From the NCBI RefSeq assembly GCF_937981295.1, contig NZ_CALJPC010000087.1, positions 12,320 through 76,319 of the forward strand: a DNA stretch of 64,000 bases, in the 5' to 3' direction. This document shows, piece by piece, positions 61,055 through 64,000 of the stretch (the stretch's first letter is position 1; each line of letters starts with the position of its first letter). Under the pieces are notes generated by a model. That model saw only the letters and a list, made by a program, of their open reading frames with translations. It did not search any database and was not told the origin of the DNA. Both the position numbers and the translations under genes were made by a program. The DNA comes from an uncultured Campylobacter sp. (GTDB lineage Bacteria > Campylobacterota > Campylobacteria > Campylobacterales > Campylobacteraceae).

Positions 61055-63559
61055 ATGCAAAGACGAGATTTTTTAAAAGCTGCAGCAGCTACAGCCGCTG
61101 GCGCAAGTAGCTTAAACGCAACAAGTCTCATAAGTGACAACCTAATGAGCGACACGCCTGCAAAGATGAGCGCAAGCCATTTTGGTGCTATCAAAGGGCT
61201 AGTTAAAAACGGCAAATTTGAAGGTGTATTAGATGCCAGCGAGATTGACTTTTACCCAGTTAGTCTAACTCAAGGCGTGGTTGCTAGAACCTACGATCAA
61301 ACTCGTATCGCACGTCCAAGCGTGCGCAAAGGATACCTTGAAAAAGGCTATCAAAGCGATAAATCAATGCGCGGTAAGGACGAGTGGGTCGAGATAAGCT
61401 GGGAGCAGGCTTTTAAACTAGTAGCCGACGAACTAAAACGCGTTAATAAAGAATATGGCGGTAGCGCGATCTATGGCGGTAGCTATGGTTGGTATAGCGT
61501 TGGTAGCATTAACAATCCGCAAACGCTTCTTGGCCGTATGCTAAATATTATTGGCGGCTACACTACTCGTACGCTAAACTATTCGCAGCATGCTATCAGT
61601 GCGATCACGCCACACGTTGCAGGCTCTGACGAGGGCAACTCTCTTGTTACTGCGTGGCCAGTGATACTTAAAAACACCGAAGTTGTCGTCATATGGGGAG
61701 CTGACCCGATCAATACAAACCAGATCGCATGGGGAGTGCCAGATCACGAGAGCTACATTTATTTTCGTAAGTTAAAAGAGCAGATGAAAAAGCGTGGCAT
61801 CAAAGTCATTACAATCGATCCAGTTTATAACAACACTGCAAACTATCTAAATTCAGAGCACATTTTCGTCAATCCAACAACCGACGTTGCCATGATGATG
61901 GCGATATGCTACGAGATGATGAGCGCTGGCGTGGCTGATGAGAAATTTCTAAAAAAATATACAAGCGGCTCAGAGCAATTTATCGCTTATCTAAAAGGCG
62001 AAGCCGAGGATAAAGTTGTAAAAAATGCGGCTTGGGCGGCAAAAATTTGCGGCGTAAGCGAGGCAGAGATTGTAAATTTAGCTAAAATTTTTGGCTCAAA
62101 ACGCACCATGCTAATGGGTGGCTGGGGACCACAGCGCGCACATCATGGTGAGCAGTTTCACTGGATGATGATAACTCTTGCTGCGTTTATTGGACAGATC
62201 GGCTTGCCTGGTGGCGGATATGGCTTTGGTTACCACTACTCTGACGGCGGTTGCCCAAGCCCAGCTGCGCCAAACGGCAGCGCACTTGCACTTGCAAGCG
62301 GCTCTGCTACGACATCTACAGCTTTCCCTGGACTAGGAGCTATCGGCATCGTACCATCAACTGAGGGCGAGTGGAAAAACCGCAGCAATATTGCTATTCC
62401 TGTTTCAAGAATACTTGATTGTATAAACAACCCTGGCAAAGAGGTTGATTTTAACTGCAAAAAGATCACCTACCCAACTATAAAGATGGCATACTGGGCT
62501 GGCGGCAATCCATTCCACCATGCACCAGATACAAATTTAATGGCAAAAACATTTGAAAAGCTTGATACGTTTATCGTGCAAGATTGCTTCTGGACGGCTT
62601 CAGCTCGTATGGCTGACATAGTTTTGCCGGCTACTACCGAGCAAGAGAGAGATGACATCACAAAATCTCATACAAACAAATTTATTATAGCTATGCATAA
62701 GATCGCTGAGCCATACGAGCAAGCTAAAAACGACTACCAAATTTACTGCGGCATTTTAAAAGAATTTGGCGATAAAGAGTACATGGCATTTAGCGAGGGC
62801 AAGAGCGAAATGGACTGGATCAAGCAGTTTTATAATGCCTCAAAGAAAAAGGGCGATGATGCAAAACTAGGTATGCCAAATTTTGATGAGTTTTGGGCGA
62901 AAGGTTATGTTGAGTTTAAAGTCCCGCCTCACGCTCACGAATACGTAACTATGGCTGAGTATAGAAAAAATCCTATCATCAACCGCCTAGGAACGCCATC
63001 TGGCAAGTTTGAAATTTTGTCTAAAAAGATCGCAAAAGCAGCTTATGATGACTGCAAGGCGCACCCAACTTGGATGGAGCCGATGGAGTGGCTAGGAGAT
63101 GTGGAAAAAACAAAAAAATATCCATTAAATTTAGTAACCCCGCACCCAAAATATCGCCTTCACAGCCAACTAAACAACACATGGCTTAGAAACCTTGAAG
63201 AAGTTCAAGGCAGAGAGCCTGTATGGATGCATCCAGACGATGCAAAAGCTAGAGGTCTTGAAAACGGTGATGTGGTAAGAATTTTTAACGATCGCGGTCA
63301 AACTTTAGCAGGAGTTATCGTAACTAAAAACGTAAAACAAGGCGTTGTTAGAATGCAAGAGGGTAGCTGGTGGGACCCAGATAAAAACGGACTTTGCAGA
63401 CACGGAAACGTAAACGTCCTAATACCAAACGAGCCAACCTCAAGCCTTGCTATGGGAAATCAAGCAACTGCACTCGTGCAAATCGAGAAATTTGAGGGTG
63501 AATTGCCAAACCTAGAGGTCTTTTCTCAGCCAAAATTTACGAAAAAGGATAAGAAGTGA
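61055..63559 (+). CDS. Tat-exported molybdopterin S/N-oxide reductase (TorA/BisC/DMSO reductase family)
   Basis: Starting at ATG 61055 after AAAGGAG, the 834-residue protein carries a Tat signal (QRRDFLKAAAATAAGAS). The catalytic pattern is visible: YGGSYGW with Tyr144 and Trp146, and NYSQHA with Ser177, which is 33 residues after the Tyr as in R. sphaeroides DMSO reductase (Tyr114/Ser147), so Ser177 is the probable Mo ligand. Later blocks WGADPINTNQIAWG and the C-terminal NGDVVRIFNDRG match the family. The Tyr is said to mark enzymes that handle S-oxides. It would act in the periplasm as an electron acceptor system. The next gene, a cytochrome c, overlaps by 4 bases. Confidence 0.92.
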   Translation: MQRRDFLKAAAATAAGASSLNATSLISDNLMSDTPAKMSASHFGAIKGLVKNGKFEGVLDASEIDFYPVSLTQGVVARTYDQTRIARPSVRKGYLEKGYQSDKSMRGKDEWVEISWEQAFKLVADELKRVNKEYGGSAIYGGSYGWYSVGSINNPQTLLGRMLNIIGGYTTRTLNYSQHAISAITPHVAGSDEGNSLVTAWPVILKNTEVVVIWGADPINTNQIAWGVPDHESYIYFRKLKEQMKKRGIKVITIDPVYNNTANYLNSEHIFVNPTTDVAMMMAICYEMMSAGVADEKFLKKYTSGSEQFIAYLKGEAEDKVVKNAAWAAKICGVSEAEIVNLAKIFGSKRTMLMGGWGPQRAHHGEQFHWMMITLAAFIGQIGLPGGGYGFGYHYSDGGCPSPAAPNGSALALASGSATTSTAFPGLGAIGIVPSTEGEWKNRSNIAIPVSRILDCINNPGKEVDFNCKKITYPTIKMAYWAGGNPFHHAPDTNLMAKTFEKLDTFIVQDCFWTASARMADIVLPATTEQERDDITKSHTNKFIIAMHKIAEPYEQAKNDYQIYCGILKEFGDKEYMAFSEGKSEMDWIKQFYNASKKKGDDAKLGMPNFDEFWAKGYVEFKVPPHAHEYVTMAEYRKNPIINRLGTPSGKFEILSKKIAKAAYDDCKAHPTWMEPMEWLGDVEKTKKYPLNLVTPHPKYRLHSQLNNTWLRNLEEVQGREPVWMHPDDAKARGLENGDVVRIFNDRGQTLAGVIVTKNVKQGVVRMQEGSWWDPDKNGLCRHGNVNVLIPNEPTSSLAMGNQATALVQIEKFEGELPNLEVFSQPKFTKKDKK

Positions 63560-64000
63560 AAAAAATAGTTATGTTTTTAGGGCTTAGTGCTGCGCTTTTT
63601 GCTAACGATGCCTATGTCGGTACGCCAGCTAAAATTTTAGATAAGGTTGGCGGCAAAGAGATCGGTCAGCTTTTCGTGGGCGCAAAAGTCAAGGTATTAA
63701 AAGATAGCGGCAATTTTGCCGAAGTCGAATATAACGGCTTTGTGCCTGGCGAGGGTAATACAGCTTATGCTAGACTAGGTGTCCTAGAGAGCGATATAAG
63801 TGTTAAAAACGATAAAAATTTCAAGAAAAATGGCGTCCAAAAAGATGACTATGACAATGAATGGATCAAAGTTAGCGTTAAGGGAGCGGTCGAAAAAAAG
63901 GCCTTAAAGCCAAATTTAGACGAGGTTTATAAGCCTGGCGAAGAGTTGTTTAAAGAGCGATGTGGGGCGTGCCATGCACTACACGGATATGATGAGTTTA
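63556..64000 (+). CDS. Monohaem cytochrome c partner of the reductase, 3' truncated by window end
   Basis: GTG 63556 overlaps the reductase stop (GTGA) and follows AAGGATAAGAA. The signal peptide KKIVMFLGLSAALFA is followed by an SH3-like segment (GQLFVGAKVKVLKD, FAEVEYNGFVPG). The haem motif CGACH is near residue 138, and the frame is still open at the last base. This matches the C. jejuni pair of TorA-like reductase and a c-type cytochrome (Cj0264c/Cj0265c, recall), which passes electrons from the quinol side. Confidence 0.85.
   Translation, partial: MKKIVMFLGLSAALFANDAYVGTPAKILDKVGGKEIGQLFVGAKVKVLKDSGNFAEVEYNGFVPGEGNTAYARLGVLESDISVKNDKNFKKNGVQKDDYDNEWIKVSVKGAVEKKALKPNLDEVYKPGEELFKERCGACHALHGYDEF

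Noticed and set aside
60577..61060. Recent tandem duplication of the reductase
   Set aside because: The fragment and the intact gene differ at most positions outside conserved blocks, so they are old paralogues, not a recent copy.
1..64000. tRNA, rRNA or transposase genes
   Set aside because: I looked for TTCGA-type T-loop segments, rRNA-like blocks and transposase motifs in the spacers and found none convincing; a covariance-model scan would be decisive.

Overview
The window reads as a chromosome segment of a Campylobacter-like member of Campylobacterota. Family-level matches support this: a PgbA-type N-terminal protein beside an M23 peptidase and a GlcD-like oxidase, the block ilvC / divergent deacetylase / dprA / ruvX, and the block argS / tatA / gmk / 'highly acidic' protein / ABC ATPase / tsf / rpsB. 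All three orders match what I remember of Campylobacter jejuni. The first ~58.8 kb is clearly richer in G+C than C. jejuni. A fliR gene, which I remember between the acidic protein and the ABC ATPase in motile campylobacters, is absent. A non-motile, higher-GC oral species such as C. gracilis would fit; this is inference and was not checked against any database.

Layout. 1-6314 is the distal part of a hydrogenase-4/formate hydrogenlyase operon (end of hyfE, hyfF, hyfG, hyfH, hyfI, a hycH-like gene, the hycI peptidase and a formate channel), closed by a strong terminator. 6.6-10.9 kb has a Crp/Fnr regulator, a methyltransferase, an alanine/sodium symporter and a MOSC protein. 11.7-14.1 kb has immunity-like proteins (DUF6892-like, a broken SUKH) and a RidA protein. 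15.1-22.0 kb has a TauE/SafE permease, an AT-rich membrane-anchored orphan, and a tightly overlapping reverse-strand operon (TIGR02757-like, rsmD, small ORF, MidA-like, argD, TRIC/YicG-like). 22.6-29.1 kb has an alpha/beta hydrolase, Nudix, mgtE and an M23 peptidase facing a PgbA-N protein and glcD. 29.8-37.4 kb has an Hcp-like protein, EthD, ruvX, dprA, a deacetylase, ilvC and proC. 38.0-43.9 kb is an accessory cluster of immunity-like and hypothetical genes, two of them frameshifted. 44.4-56.5 kb is mostly housekeeping (argS to rpsB, iadA, pgeF, ribE, a cytochrome c). 56.7-58.3 kb encodes a YojI/SyrD-type exporter. From ~58.8 kb to the end the DNA is visibly AT-richer and holds a histidine kinase, a truncated response regulator, a C-terminal fragment of a molybdopterin reductase, an intact Tat-exported DMSO/TMAO reductase-type enzyme and the start of its cytochrome c.

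The most unusual property is a recurrent low-complexity insertion. Spacers here are packed with degenerate units centred on AATT/AAATTT, and similar DNA appears in frame inside otherwise compact enzymes (RsmD, ArgS, ProC, RibE, a MidA-like protein, an alpha/beta hydrolase, a deacetylase, a SUKH protein). There it encodes Ser/Asn/Ala-rich, probably disordered loops of about 40 to 290 residues. Several spacers also carry their own decayed tandem repeats. No rRNA, tRNA, CRISPR array or transposase was recognised.
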